From the NCBI RefSeq assembly GCF_014138045.1, contig NZ_JACGXA010000001.1, positions 1,969,001 through 2,033,000 on the forward strand: DNA of 64,000 nt. The letters run 5' to 3'. Under the pieces are notes generated by a model. It was not told the DNA's origin. It saw only the letters and a program-made list of their open reading frames with translations, and did not search any database. The position numbers and the translations under genes were made by a program. Positions within the stretch are counted from its first letter, which is position 1. Each line of letters opens with the position of its first letter. Positions 15,333 through 24,081 of this stretch are shown here, one piece after another. The stretch is from Nocardioides ginsengisegetis (GTDB lineage Bacteria > Actinomycetota > Actinomycetes > Propionibacteriales > Nocardioidaceae).

Positions 15333-16981
15333 CAGGCGGTCACCTCGCTCGGGGTCAGTGCGGCGAGCGCCATCTCCTTGGCGGCGGGGTACTGCGCCTT
15401 CCCGGTCGCGTTCCGCGGCACCCGGTCCACCAGGGTGAGCGCGCGGGGCAGCTTGTAGCCGGAGAGGTGCTGACGCAGGTAGTCCCGCAGCTCGGCCAGC
15501 TCGAGGGTGGCGCCTTCGCGCAGCTCCACGACGGCGGCGACGGCCTGGCCGTACTTCTCGTCGGGCACTCCCACGACGAGCACGTCGTAGACGGCCGGAT
15601 GACCCTTGATCGCCATCTCGACCTCCTCCGGATAGACCTTCTCGCCGCCGGTGTTGACGCAGTTGGATCCCCGGCCGAGCAGGGTGACACGCCCGTCGGG
15701 CTCGATCCGGGCGTAGTCGCCCGGGACGGAGTAGCGCTGCCCATCGATCTCGAGGAACGTCGCCGCCGACTTCACGGGGTCCTTGTAGTAGCCGACCGGG
15801 ACGTGCCCGCCGCGCCCCAGCCGGCCGACCTGCCCGACGTCGGTCGCGGTGTCGAGCACCCGGCCGTCCTCGCCGATGACGACGCTGGCCGGACCGAGCG
15901 CGACCACCGGACCATCGCTGCTGATCTTGTCCTTCTCCTGCATCCCCATGCCCTGGAAGCCGGTCTCGGACGCGCCGATCGAGTCGGTGAAGATGCTGTT
16001 GGGGAAGGCGGCCATCCACCGCTCCTTCACCGCACGGCTGAAGATCGCCGCGCTGCTGGAGATGGCGAAGAGGCTCGAGCAGTCGTACGTCGTGCCGGTG
16101 CGGGCCAGGCGTTCGTCGTAGGCCTCGATCAGCGGCCGGGCCATCGCGTCGCCGGTCATGAAGATCAGCTGGACCTTCTCGCGCTCGATGATCTCCCAGG
16201 TGCGGACCGGGTCGAACTTCGGCTCGAGCACCGTGAGGTGGCCGGCGAAGAGGTGCATCAGCAGGCCGGCCTGGGCACCGCCGTGCATGAGCGGGCTCAG
16301 CGGGAAGGTCACCATCCGCGGGTCGCTGGCCTGCTTGCTCTGGTCGTACTCCTCAAGCGGCGTTCCGCTGTAGAAGTCGATGCCACCGCCCAGCACGCGC
16401 CAGAAGTCCTCGTGCCGCCACATGACGCCCTTGGGGAAGCCGGTGGTGCCGCCGGTGTAGATGATGTGGAGGTCGTCGGGGCTGCGCTCGTCGAAGCCGC
16501 GGTCCGGGCTCTGCCCGGCGAGCGCGTCCTCCCACAGCACGCCGCCGTACGCCGTCACGTCGGACGTGTCCTGCGGCTCGAGCGCGTCGGGGATCACCAC
16601 CGCCACGCGCAGCCGGTCGTGCCGGGGGAACGTGGCCGCGACCAGCGGCGCGTAGGTGCGCTCGTGGACGAGGGCGACGACGTCGGCGTTGTCGAAGAGG
16701 TAGTCGAGCTCGCCCTCGACGTAGCGGTAGTTCACATTGATGGCGACGGCGCGGATCTTGACCACGGCGAGGAGCGCGACGACGTGCTCGATGGAGTTCT
16801 TCGCGTAGATGCCGACGTGGTCGCCGACCCCGATCCCGCGACCGCTCAAGTAGTGGGCCAGCCGGTTGGCGTCGGCCTCCAGCTCGGCGAAGGTGACGAC
16901 CCGGTCACCCACCTTGAGGGCGGGGTTGTCCGGGACTGCGTCGACCGCGTGCTCGAAGAGGTCAGCAATGTTCAGGGCCAC
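15332..16981 (-). CDS. fadD19: Sterol C26 acyl-CoA ligase (FadD19-like)
   Basis: A 549-residue adenylate-forming ligase that closely matches FadD19: NIADLFEHAVDAVPD start, NVNYRYVEGELDYLFDNAD, P-loop YTGGTTGFPKG (175-185), MWRHEDFWRVL, DSIGASETGFQGMG, and LGRGSNCVNTGGEKVYPEE. FadD19 makes the CoA thioester of 3-oxo-cholestenoic acid and is needed for C24-branched sterol side chains in Rhodococcus (family knowledge). Start is GTG 16981, 7 bases after TAGTCT on this strand, so the message is probably leaderless. It is divergent from echA19 across a KstR-like site and coupled to the flavoprotein gene downstream. Confidence 0.93.
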   Translation of the reverse strand: MALNIADLFEHAVDAVPDNPALKVGDRVVTFAELEADANRLAHYLSGRGIGVGDHVGIYAKNSIEHVVALLAVVKIRAVAINVNYRYVEGELDYLFDNADVVALVHERTYAPLVAATFPRHDRLRVAVVIPDALEPQDTSDVTAYGGVLWEDALAGQSPDRGFDERSPDDLHIIYTGGTTGFPKGVMWRHEDFWRVLGGGIDFYSGTPLEEYDQSKQASDPRMVTFPLSPLMHGGAQAGLLMHLFAGHLTVLEPKFDPVRTWEIIEREKVQLIFMTGDAMARPLIEAYDERLARTGTTYDCSSLFAISSSAAIFSRAVKERWMAAFPNSIFTDSIGASETGFQGMGMQEKDKISSDGPVVALGPASVVIGEDGRVLDTATDVGQVGRLGRGGHVPVGYYKDPVKSAATFLEIDGQRYSVPGDYARIEPDGRVTLLGRGSNCVNTGGEKVYPEEVEMAIKGHPAVYDVLVVGVPDEKYGQAVAAVVELREGATLELAELRDYLRQHLSGYKLPRALTLVDRVPRNATGKAQYPAAKEMALAALTPSEVTA

Positions 16982-16991
16982 TCCGCGAGAC

Positions 16992-17005
16992 TAGAACACG
17001 TTCTT
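16992..17005. promoter_or_regulatory. KstR-like operator between fadD19 and echA19
   Basis: AGAACACGTTCT (16993-17004) is a perfect palindrome; TAGAACACGTTCTT fits the KstR motif at all but the last base. It touches the TAGTCT -10-like box of fadD19 and lies just upstream of the TAGCAT box of echA19, so binding should block both promoters. Confidence 0.87.
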
Positions 17006-17027
17006 GTTTCTGGCTAGCATGACGCCC

Positions 17028-17843
17028 ATGACGACTGGCCAGAGCGCGCCCGAGACGACCGCCCCGCACTGCCTCGTGGAGCAGGTCGGCCACACCCTGG
17101 TGGTCACCATGAACCGCCCCGAGGCACGCAACGCGCTGTCCGGCGAGATGCTCGCGATCATGGCCGACGCGTGGGACCGCGTGAACGAGGACGACTCGAT
17201 CCGGGTCTGCATCCTCACCGGCGCCGGCGGCTACTTCTGCGCGGGCGCGGACCTCAAGGCGATGTCCGCCTCCTCCCCCTCCGACAGCTTCGAGTCGGGG
17301 GCCTTCGACCCGAGCCGGATCAAGTCGCTGCTCAAGGGCTTCCGGCTCACCAAGCCGCTCATCGCCGCGGTCGAGGGCCCGGCGATCGCGGGCGGCACCG
17401 AGATCCTCCAGGCGACCGACATCCGGGTGGCCGGCGAGTCGGCCCGCTTCGGGGTCTCCGAGCCCAGGTGGGGGCTCTACCCGCTGGGCGGCAGCGCCGT
17501 ACGCCTCGTGCGCCAGCTCCCCTACACCGTCGCGGCCGACCTGCTGCTGACCGGACGCCACATCAAGGCGCCGGAGGCGAAGGAGATCGGGCTCATCGGG
17601 CACGTCGTCCAGGACGGCACGGCGCTGGCGAAGGCGCACGAGATCGCCGACCTGATCGCGGCCAACGGCCCGCTCGCCGTGCAGGCTGTCCTGAAGACGA
17701 TCCGCGACTCCGAGGGCAAGCACGAGGACGACTGCTGGGCCGACGACGCCCGGGTCGGCGCCGCGGTCTTCGCGTCGGACGACGCCAAGGAGGGACCGCG
17801 CGCCTTCGCCGAGAAGCGCACGCCGAACTTCACCGGGAAGTAG
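17028..17843 (+). CDS. echA19: Sterol side-chain enoyl-CoA hydratase (EchA19-like)
   Basis: A crotonase of 271 residues. It keeps the oxyanion-hole segments [11 protein letters not shown] and [18 protein letters not shown] and the EchA19 C-terminus [18 protein letters not shown]. EchA19 hydrates steroid enoyl-CoAs made by the ChsE dehydrogenases. I prefer ATG 17028 to the in-frame ATG 17019 because TAGCAT (17015-17020) ends 7 bases before it, the leaderless spacing seen at the other KstR promoters here; 17019 would lie inside that box. The pair fadD19/echA19 is divergent and shares one operator. Confidence 0.9.
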   Translation: MTTGQSAPETTAPHCLVEQVGHTLVVTMNRPEARNALSGEMLAIMADAWDRVNEDDSIRVCILTGAGGYFCAGADLKAMSASSPSDSFESGAFDPSRIKSLLKGFRLTKPLIAAVEGPAIAGGTEILQATDIRVAGESARFGVSEPRWGLYPLGGSAVRLVRQLPYTVAADLLLTGRHIKAPEAKEIGLIGHVVQDGTALAKAHEIADLIAANGPLAVQAVLKTIRDSEGKHEDDCWADDARVGAAVFASDDAKEGPRAFAEKRTPNFTGK

Positions 17844-17868
17844 GCGCCCACCACCTACACTCCACGCC

Positions 17869-18567
17869 ATGGACTCGGGCTTCGTCTTCCTCGTCTTCGG
17901 CGGGTTCTTCGCCTTCGTGGTCCTGGTCGCCGCCCTCGGCTACCGGGCGGCGAAGAAGCGGCGCGAGGGCTTCGCGGCCCTCGCCGCGGCGCGCGGCTGG
18001 AGCTACACCGAGCGCGACGACCGCTGGTGCGACACCTTCCAGGGCTCGCCCTTCGGCAACGGCCACAACCGGCAGGCCGCCAACATCCTCACGGGCCAGT
18101 ACGACGGCCGCCCCTTCGTCGCGTTCGACTACGTCTACTACACGACCGAGACGAGCACCGACTCCCAGGGCCACAGCCACACCCATGAGGAGAGCCACCG
18201 CTACGGCGTGGTCGCGCTCGACGTCGGGGCGACCGTGCCGCCGCTCCAGGTCACGCCCGAGGGGATGTTCAGCCGGATGGTCGGCCGGCTCACCAACCGC
18301 GACATCGAGCTGGAGTCCGAGGACTTCAACCGCGCCTTCACCGTCACCTGCCCGGACCGGAAGTTCGCCTCCGACGTCCTGCACCCGCGGATGATGGAGT
18401 ACCTCCTCCAGCACCGCGACTCCGACTTCCGCTTCGACCGGACCTGGCTGCTCTCCGTCGACAATGGCCAGTCCCCCATCGAGCTGGTCGAGCCGCGGCT
18501 CAAGGTCATCGACGGCGTGCTCGACAACGTGCCGGAGTTCGTCTGGCGCGAGGTCAGGGGCGGGTAG
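17869..18567 (+). CDS. Membrane-anchored protein of unknown function (DUF3137-like)
   Basis: A 232-residue protein with one N-terminal transmembrane helix (about residues 4-25) and a cytoplasmic alpha/beta domain. It contains a FVAFDYVYYTTE stretch and a His-rich loop (SHTHEESH) near residue 104. It resembles DUF3137-type proteins often found with LemA, and the next gene is a lemA homologue 11 bases on. TACACT lies 7 bases before the ATG, suggesting a leaderless start. Function is not known. Confidence 0.65.
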   Translation: MDSGFVFLVFGGFFAFVVLVAALGYRAAKKRREGFAALAAARGWSYTERDDRWCDTFQGSPFGNGHNRQAANILTGQYDGRPFVAFDYVYYTTETSTDSQGHSHTHEESHRYGVVALDVGATVPPLQVTPEGMFSRMVGRLTNRDIELESEDFNRAFTVTCPDRKFASDVLHPRMMEYLLQHRDSDFRFDRTWLLSVDNGQSPIELVEPRLKVIDGVLDNVPEFVWREVRGG

Positions 18568-18578
18568 GTTCCTCCCTC

Positions 18579-19145
18579 GTGATGCCTCTCCTGCTGGTCG
18601 CCGCGGCCCTCATCGTCCTGGTCCTCGTGAGCGTGCTGGTGATGTACAACCGCTTCGTGCGCCAGCGGGTGCTGGTCGACGAGTCGTGGGGCCAGACCGA
18701 CGTCGAGCTCACCCGCCGCCACGAGCTGATCCCTAACCTGGTCGCGACCGTGCAGGGGTACGCCGCCCACGAGCGCACCGTCCTCGAGACGCTGACCGCC
18801 GCCCGCGAGGCGGCCCGGGCCCACCAGGGTGAGGACCCCAAGTCGCGGCAGGGCTACGAGGACGCCCTCGGCGGAGCCGTCGCCGACGTACTCGTCCGGG
18901 CCGAGGCCTACCCCGACCTCAAGGCCAGCCAGAACTTCCTCCAGCTCCAGGACGAGCTGACCAACACCGAGGACCGGATCGCCGCCGCGCGCCGCTTCTA
19001 CAACGGCAACGTGCGCGCCTACAACACCCGCGTCCAGACCTTCCCGAGCAACGTCATCGCCGGGATGTTCCACTTCGAGGCGCGGGAGTTCTTCGAGCTG
19101 CGCGACCAGGCGGCGCGGACCGCGCCCTCGGTCGACCTCGGCTAG
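18579..19145 (+). CDS. LemA family protein
   Basis: A 188-residue protein with a short outside N-terminus, a transmembrane helix (about 3-22) and the LemA helical bundle: YNRFVRQRVLVDESWGQ, RRHELIPNLVATVQGYA, HERTVLETLTAAR and LQDELTNTEDRIAAARRFYN followed by NTRVQTFPSN. These are diagnostic of the family. The role of LemA proteins is poorly defined. Start could be GTG 18579 or the next codon, ATG 18582. It appears to be in one unit with 17869-18567. Confidence 0.88.
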   Translation: MMPLLLVAAALIVLVLVSVLVMYNRFVRQRVLVDESWGQTDVELTRRHELIPNLVATVQGYAAHERTVLETLTAAREAARAHQGEDPKSRQGYEDALGGAVADVLVRAEAYPDLKASQNFLQLQDELTNTEDRIAAARRFYNGNVRAYNTRVQTFPSNVIAGMFHFEAREFFELRDQAARTAPSVDLG

Positions 19146-19178
19146 CCCTGGGGGGGCGCGCCGCGTAGCGGCCCAAGC

Positions 19179-19288
19179 GGTGAGCCATCAACCGAACCCG
19201 ACCCGGAAACGGTTCACCACCCACCGCCCGGCCAACCCGACGGTGAGCCATCAACCGAAGCGGTTAGGGAAAGGGTTCACAGCTCACC
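19179..19288. repeat. Direct and inverted GGTGARCC repeats between convergent genes
   Basis: An 18-base direct repeat, GGTGAGCCATCAACCGAA, occurs at 19179-19196 and 19242-19259. Each is followed by an inverted partner (CGGTTCACC at 19210, GGGTTCACA near 19273), and a further inverted AGCTCACC ends the array. It lies in the 201-bp space between the converging lemA and fadD8-like genes, where a bidirectional terminator or a protein-binding array is plausible. Confidence 0.6.
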
Positions 19289-19346
19289 GCTCCCGCCGCC
19301 AGGGGCGCCCGCGCGCGGGCGCCACAGCCACCACCGAGGGCAACCC

Positions 19347-20948
19347 TCAGCCCACAGCCCGCTCGCCGGTCCAGTACGTCGCCCGCAGCGCCTTCTTGTC
19401 CGGCTTGCCGAGGGCGGTCAGCGGCAGCGCGTCGGCGACGATCACCTGCTTGGGAGCCTGGACGGCGCCCTTGCGCTCCTTGACCATCTGCTGGATCTCG
19501 GCGGTCATCGCAGCCACGGACTCCTCGTCGGTGCCCGCCCCCTCACGCAGCACGACGATCGCGGTGACGGCCTCGCCCCACTTCTCGTCGGGGGTGCCGA
19601 TGACGCCGACCTGGGCGACGCTCGGGTGCTCGGCGACGACGTCCTCGACCTCGCGGGGGAAGACGTTGAAGCCGCCGGTCACGATCATGTCCTTGGTCCG
19701 GTCGACGATGAACCAGAAGCCGTCCTCGTCCTCGCGCGCCACGTCGCCGGTGTGCATCCAGCCGTCGCGGAACGTCGCCGCGGTCTCGTCCGGCAGGTTC
19801 CAGTAGCCGGCGGCCAGCAGCGGACCGGCTACGCAGATCTCCCCCGGCTCCCCCACGGGCACCGGCTCGCCGTCCTCGCCCAGCAGCGCCGTGCGCAGGA
19901 AGGCGGAGGGGCGCCCGCACGACGCCAGCCGGGCCTTGTCGTGGTCGCCCTTGGCCAGGTAGGAGATCACCATCGGCGCCTCGGACTGGCCGTAGTACTG
20001 CGCGAAGATCGGGCCGAACCGCTCGATCGCCTCCTGCAGGCGCACCGGGTTGATCGCCGAGGCGCCGTAGTAGACGGTCTCCAGCGACGACAGGTCCCGG
20101 GTCCGGGAGTCGGGGTGGTCCATGAGGGCGTAGAGCATCGACGGCACCAGCATCGTGGCGGTGATCCGCTGCTCCTCGATGGTGCGCAGCACCTCGGCCG
20201 GGTCGAACCTCGACAGCACGTAGAGGCAGCCGCCCTTGAGCACGGTCGGCACGAAGAAGGCGGCGCCCGCGTGCGACAGCGGCGTGCACATCAGGAACTT
20301 CGGCGCCTCCGGCCACTCCCACTCCGACATCTGCACCTGGGTCATCGTGTTCATCGCGCGGGCGGTGCCGACGACGCCCTTGGGCTTGCCGGTGGTGCCG
20401 CCGGTGTAGGTGATCGAGACGATGTGGTCGGGGTCGAGGGTCCTGGCGGCGAGCGGGACCGGCGCGTACGACGCCGCCTCGGCGACCAGGTCTCGGCAGG
20501 CTCGACCACCGGAGGCCGACGCCAGCGTCTCCGGGACCGGCCCGATGGTCAGGACCCGCGTGAGGCCGGGGCACTTCTCGAGCAGCGCCACGGCCCGCTC
20601 GGCGAAGACCGGGTCGACGATCAGCGAGGTGATGCCGGCGTCGTTGATGACGTAGGCGTGGTCGTCGGCCGAGCCGAGCGGGTGCAACGACGTACGCCGG
20701 AACCCCTGCGTCTGCCCCGCGCCGAGGATGAAGAGCACCTCGGGCCGGTTCAGCGCCAGCAACGCCGCGTGCGTGCCCGTGCCGGAGCCGAGCGCCTCGA
20801 ACGCCTGGACGTACTGGCTGATCCGCTCGGCGGTCTCGCCACCCGTCAGCGTCGTGTCGCCGAGGAACATCACCGGCCTGTCGCGGTGTCGCTTGAGCGC
20901 GGCGACCATGAGGTGGCCGTTGTGCGTGCCGGCGTGGAGGTCGTTCAT
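19347..20948 (-). CDS. fadD8: Acyl-CoA synthetase (FadD8-like)
   Basis: A 533-residue adenylate-forming ligase resembling mycobacterial FadD8: THNGHLMVAALKRHRDRPV, FLGDTTLTGGETAERISQY, P-loop ITYTGGTTGKPKGVV, CTPLSHAGAAFF, YYGASAINPVRL, YYGQSEAPM, then GWMHTGDVA and DMIVTGGFNVFPREVE. The substrate is not established. Its start overlaps the stop of the LLM oxidoreductase (ATGA), which is under a KstR-like site, so a steroid or side-chain acid is likely. The stretch SASGGRACRDL near residue 165 is encoded by a short palindromic repeat (20489-20512) and looks like an insertion into a loop. Confidence 0.85.
   Translation of the reverse strand: MNDLHAGTHNGHLMVAALKRHRDRPVMFLGDTTLTGGETAERISQYVQAFEALGSGTGTHAALLALNRPEVLFILGAGQTQGFRRTSLHPLGSADDHAYVINDAGITSLIVDPVFAERAVALLEKCPGLTRVLTIGPVPETLASASGGRACRDLVAEAASYAPVPLAARTLDPDHIVSITYTGGTTGKPKGVVGTARAMNTMTQVQMSEWEWPEAPKFLMCTPLSHAGAAFFVPTVLKGGCLYVLSRFDPAEVLRTIEEQRITATMLVPSMLYALMDHPDSRTRDLSSLETVYYGASAINPVRLQEAIERFGPIFAQYYGQSEAPMVISYLAKGDHDKARLASCGRPSAFLRTALLGEDGEPVPVGEPGEICVAGPLLAAGYWNLPDETAATFRDGWMHTGDVAREDEDGFWFIVDRTKDMIVTGGFNVFPREVEDVVAEHPSVAQVGVIGTPDEKWGEAVTAIVVLREGAGTDEESVAAMTAEIQQMVKERKGAVQAPKQVIVADALPLTALGKPDKKALRATYWTGERAVG
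20489..20512. repeat. Intragenic palindromic repeat in the fadD8-like gene
   Basis: GGTCTCGGCAGGCTCGACCACC (plus strand) is a member of the short repeat family also seen at 22482, 46481, 48579, 49486, 50403, 51349 and 52154. It is translated in frame on the minus strand (GGRACRDL). Confidence 0.6.
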
Positions 20949-21988
20949 GCCAGCACCTCCGCGATCCGGCGGATCTCGTCGGCGGAGTGTGAGCTGAGCA
21001 GCAATGTCGTCACGCCGGTCTCCTCCCAGGCGGCGACCCGCTCCCTCACCTCTCCCTCGGTGCCGATGATGTGCATGTCGTCGACGAGCTCGTCGGGGAT
21101 GAGGGCGGCCGCGCGCTCCTTCTCACCGGACAGGTAGAGCTTCTGCACCTCGTCGGCGAGGTCCGCGTGGCCCATCCGCTCGAAGACCTGCTTGTGGAAG
21201 TTCTGGTCCTTGGCGCCCATGCCGCCCATGTAGAGCGCCACGACCGGCTTGAGGAAGTCCAGCACGCCCTGCTTCTCCGTTGCGTCCTTCACGATCTGGA
21301 GGTGGCAGGTCGCGGCGATCTCGAAGTCCGCACGCGTACGACGGGCACCGGGTCGCGCGAAGCCCTCGTCGAGCCACGGCTGGTACATCCCGGCCGACCT
21401 CGGCGTGTAGAAGATCGGGATCCAGCCGTCGGCGATCTCGGCGGTCTGCGCGACGTTCTTCGGTCCCTCCGCGCCGAGCCAGATCGGGATGTCGGCGCGC
21501 AGCGGGTGCACGATCGACTTGAGCGGCTTGCCGAGGCCGGTCGCGCCCTCGCCGGCGTACGGCAGCGGGTAGTGGGGCCCGTCGTTGGTGACCTTGTCCT
21601 CGCGGGCCAGCACCTGGCGGATGATGTCGACGACCTCGCGGGTGCGGGCGAGCGGCTTGGCGAACGGCTGGCCGTACCAGCCCTCGACGACCTGCGGACC
21701 GCTCACGCCCATGCCGAGCACGACCCGGCCGCCACTGAGGTGGTCGAGCGTCAGCGCGTGCATCGCGATCGAGGTGGGCGTGCGCCCCGACATCTGAACG
21801 ATCGAGGTGCCGAGCCGCACGCGTGAGGTCTCGCGGCCCCACCACGCCAGCGGCGTGAACGCGTCGGAGCCCCACGCCTCGGCGGTGAAGATCGCGTCGA
21901 AGCCCGACTCCTCCGCGGCCCTCACCAGCTCGCCGACGCCCGCCGGCGGTTGCGCACCCCAGTAGCCCAGCTGCAGTCCCAATTTCAT
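20945..21988 (-). CDS. LLM-class F420-dependent oxidoreductase (Rv3520c-like)
   Basis: A 347-residue bacterial-luciferase-fold TIM barrel. It matches the Rv3520c type almost throughout: MKLGLQLGYWGAQPP, FTAEAWGSDAFTPLAWWG, GVSGPQVVEGWYGQPF, LRADIPIWLGAEGPKNV, and FARPGARRTRADFEIAAT. Such proteins use coenzyme F420 (family knowledge). In mycobacteria this gene lies beside Rv3521-ltp4-ltp3 in the sterol cluster, exactly as here. The reaction is not established; a redox step on the steroid side chain or nucleus is inferred. AAGG lies 8 bases before the ATG. Confidence 0.88.
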   Translation of the reverse strand: MKLGLQLGYWGAQPPAGVGELVRAAEESGFDAIFTAEAWGSDAFTPLAWWGRETSRVRLGTSIVQMSGRTPTSIAMHALTLDHLSGGRVVLGMGVSGPQVVEGWYGQPFAKPLARTREVVDIIRQVLAREDKVTNDGPHYPLPYAGEGATGLGKPLKSIVHPLRADIPIWLGAEGPKNVAQTAEIADGWIPIFYTPRSAGMYQPWLDEGFARPGARRTRADFEIAATCHLQIVKDATEKQGVLDFLKPVVALYMGGMGAKDQNFHKQVFERMGHADLADEVQKLYLSGEKERAAALIPDELVDDMHIIGTEGEVRERVAAWEETGVTTLLLSSHSADEIRRIAEVLA

Positions 21989-22022
21989 GTCTCACACCTT
22001 CTCACCGCGCTTGCCCTTTGGC

Positions 22023-22036
22023 TAGAACGTGTTCTA
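22023..22036. promoter_or_regulatory. KstR-like operator, perfect match
   Basis: TAGAACGTGTTCTA is a perfect 14-bp palindrome and matches TnnAACnnGTTnnA at every fixed position. It overlaps the TACTTT -10-like box of the DUF35 gene, whose ATG (22047) is 7 bases further on, and lies 35 bases upstream of the divergent LLM gene. Confidence 0.9.
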
Positions 22037-22046
22037 CTTTCGGACC

Positions 22047-23012
22047 ATGTCCCGCACCTTGTCAGCGCCGGTCACGGTCGCCTTCGACTACACCCGCTCC
22101 GTCGGGCCGGTCCTCGGCCGGTTCCTCACCGGCCTCCGCGACGGCCAGGTGGTCGGCGCCCGGACGTCGGACGGGCGCGTGGTGGTCCCGCCGCCGGAGT
22201 TCGACCCGGTGACCCACCGCGCCACCGACGACTTCGTCGAGGTCGCCGACACCGGCACCGTCACGTCCTGGACCTGGGTGCCCGAGCCGGTCGCCGCGCA
22301 GCCGTTCGACCGGCCGTTCGCGTTCGCGCTCGTGACCCTCGACGGCGCCGACGTGCCACTCCTGCACGCGCTCGACGTCTCCTCCCCCGCCGACGTGTCC
22401 ACCGGGATGCGGGTCCGGGTGCGGTGGGCGGCCGAGCGGGTCGGGGCGATCACGGACATCGCCTGCTTCGAACCCGACGATGGTTTCGAGACGCTCGCTG
22501 GCGCTCGCTCCTCGACCACCGAGGCGGGCGAGATGGTCACCGGAGTGATCACGCCCGTCTCCCTCGACTACCAGTACGCCGCGTCGCCGGAGGAGTCGGC
22601 GTTCTACCGGGGCCTGGCGGAGGGCCGGATCCTCGGCCAGCGCTGCCCGGTCTGCCACCAGGTCTACGTGCCGCCGCGCTCGGCCTGCCCGGTCGACGGC
22701 GTGGCGACCACCGACGAGGTCGAGCTCGCGGACCGGGGCACGGTCACGACGTTCTGCATCGTCAACGTGCCGTTCCTGGGCCAGCGGATCACGCCGCCGT
22801 ACGTCTCGGCGTACGTCCTCCTCGACGGCGCCGACATCGCCTTCCTGCACCTGATCCTCGACGTCCCGGCCGAGGAGGTCCGGATGGGGATGCGGGTCGA
22901 GGCGGTGTGGAAGCCGCGCGAGGAGTGGGGCACCACGATCGAGAACATCAGCCACTTCCGCCCGACCGGCGAGCCCGACGCGGACTACGACACGTACCGA
23001 AACCACCTGTAG
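22047..23012 (+). CDS. DUF35 OB-fold / zinc-ribbon protein, thiolase partner (Rv3521-like)
   Basis: A 321-residue protein with two DUF35-type halves. The second has an intact rubredoxin-like zinc ribbon, CPVCHQVYVPPRSACPVDG (about residues 203-221), followed by an OB fold; the first lacks the cysteines. DUF35 proteins bind SCP2-type thiolases to form steroid retro-aldolases or acyltransferases (as ChsH2 with Ltp2). Here ltp4 starts 8 bases after the stop and ltp3 follows, so this is their likely partner. A 42-base palindromic repeat (22482-22523) is translated in the linker between the halves (FETLAGARSSTTEAG). Confidence 0.85.
   Translation: MSRTLSAPVTVAFDYTRSVGPVLGRFLTGLRDGQVVGARTSDGRVVVPPPEFDPVTHRATDDFVEVADTGTVTSWTWVPEPVAAQPFDRPFAFALVTLDGADVPLLHALDVSSPADVSTGMRVRVRWAAERVGAITDIACFEPDDGFETLAGARSSTTEAGEMVTGVITPVSLDYQYAASPEESAFYRGLAEGRILGQRCPVCHQVYVPPRSACPVDGVATTDEVELADRGTVTTFCIVNVPFLGQRITPPYVSAYVLLDGADIAFLHLILDVPAEEVRMGMRVEAVWKPREEWGTTIENISHFRPTGEPDADYDTYRNHL
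22482..22523. repeat. Intragenic palindromic repeat in the DUF35 gene
   Basis: GGTTTCGAGACGCTCGCT, then GGCGCTCGCTCCTCGACCACC and GAGG: the long form of the repeat family, with GAGACGCTCGC...GCTCGCTCCTC arms around the centre. It is translated in frame between the two DUF35 halves. Confidence 0.65.
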
Positions 23013-23019
23013 GGGAACG

Positions 23020-24081
23020 ATGAGAGACGTCGCCGTCGTCGGGTTCGCCCAGCGACAGATGGAGGAGTTCGACGGGTCGCCGACCTGCGTGGAGCTGCTC
23101 GTGCCGCTGTTCGCCGAGTGCTACGAGCAGACCGGCTTCACCCGCAAGGACATCGGCTTCTGGTGCTCGGGCTCCTCGGACTACCTCGCCGGCCGGTCCT
23201 TCAGCTTCGTGAGCGCCGTCGACGCGATCGGCGTGATCCCGCCGGTCAACGAGTCGCACGTCGAGATGGACGCCGCGTGGGCGCTCTACGAGGCCTGGGT
23301 CAAGATCCAGACCGGCGAGGTCGACACCGCACTCGTCTACGGCTTCGGCAAGTCCTCTGCGGGCGTCCTGCGGCGCACCCTCGCGCTCCAGCTCGACCCC
23401 TACACACTCACTCCCCTCTGGCCCGACACGGTCTCCCTCGCCGGCCTCCAGGCCCGCGCCGGCATCGACGCCGGTGCCTGGGACGAGCGCGCGATGGCCG
23501 AGGTCGTCAACCGGTCGCTGACCGACGCCGAGAAGAACGAGTACGCCGTCCGGCGCGGCGGCTCCTCGGTCGAGGAGCTGCTGGCGCGGCCGATGTACGC
23601 CGACCCGCTGCGCAAGCACGACTGCGCGCCGGTCACCGACGGCGCCTCGGCGCTGGTGCTGGCGGCGGGCGACCGCGCCCGCGACGCCGTCGACCGGCCC
23701 GCCTGGATCACCGGCATCGCCCACAACGTCGACCCGCTGCACCTCGGCGTGCGCGACCTGACCCGCTCCCCCTCGGCCGCGGCCGCCGCGGTCGCCGCCG
23801 GCACGGCCGGCGTCGAGGTGGCCGAGCTGCACGCGCCGTTCAGCCACCAGGAGCTCGTGCTGGCCCGCGAGCTGGGCCTCGAGAGCGACGTACGGGTCAA
23901 TCCGTCGGGTGGCGCGCTGGCCGGGAACCCGATGTTCACCGGCGGCCTCAACCGGATCGGCGAGGCCGCGAGGCGGGTCTGGTCCGGCGACCACGGCCGG
24001 GTCCTGGGGCACGCCACCAGCGGCCCGGCCCTCCAGCAGAACCTCGTGTGCACCATGTCCGCCGAGCAGGGAGCGAACTGA
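23020..24081 (+). CDS. ltp4: SCP2-thiolase-like lipid-transfer protein / steroid aldolase (Ltp4-like)
   Basis: A 353-residue thiolase-fold protein, the length of mycobacterial Ltp4. It lacks the canonical thiolase nucleophile motif but keeps the C-terminal GGALAGNPMFTGGLNRIGEAA and GHATSGPALQQN segments of the SCP-x group. Ltp3/Ltp4 are associated with removal of the extra C24 branch of plant sterols in Rhodococcus and Mycobacterium (family knowledge). It sits between the DUF35 gene and ltp3, with a TGATG overlap to the latter. Confidence 0.88.
   Translation: MRDVAVVGFAQRQMEEFDGSPTCVELLVPLFAECYEQTGFTRKDIGFWCSGSSDYLAGRSFSFVSAVDAIGVIPPVNESHVEMDAAWALYEAWVKIQTGEVDTALVYGFGKSSAGVLRRTLALQLDPYTLTPLWPDTVSLAGLQARAGIDAGAWDERAMAEVVNRSLTDAEKNEYAVRRGGSSVEELLARPMYADPLRKHDCAPVTDGASALVLAAGDRARDAVDRPAWITGIAHNVDPLHLGVRDLTRSPSAAAAAVAAGTAGVEVAELHAPFSHQELVLARELGLESDVRVNPSGGALAGNPMFTGGLNRIGEAARRVWSGDHGRVLGHATSGPALQQNLVCTMSAEQGAN

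Noticed and set aside
12012..15458. A plus-strand open frame of over 1100 codons across the LVIVD, flavoprotein and neighbouring genes
   Set aside because: It is the GC-rich shadow of well-supported minus-strand genes, shows no domain and is rich in Arg/Gly/Val from third-position bias.
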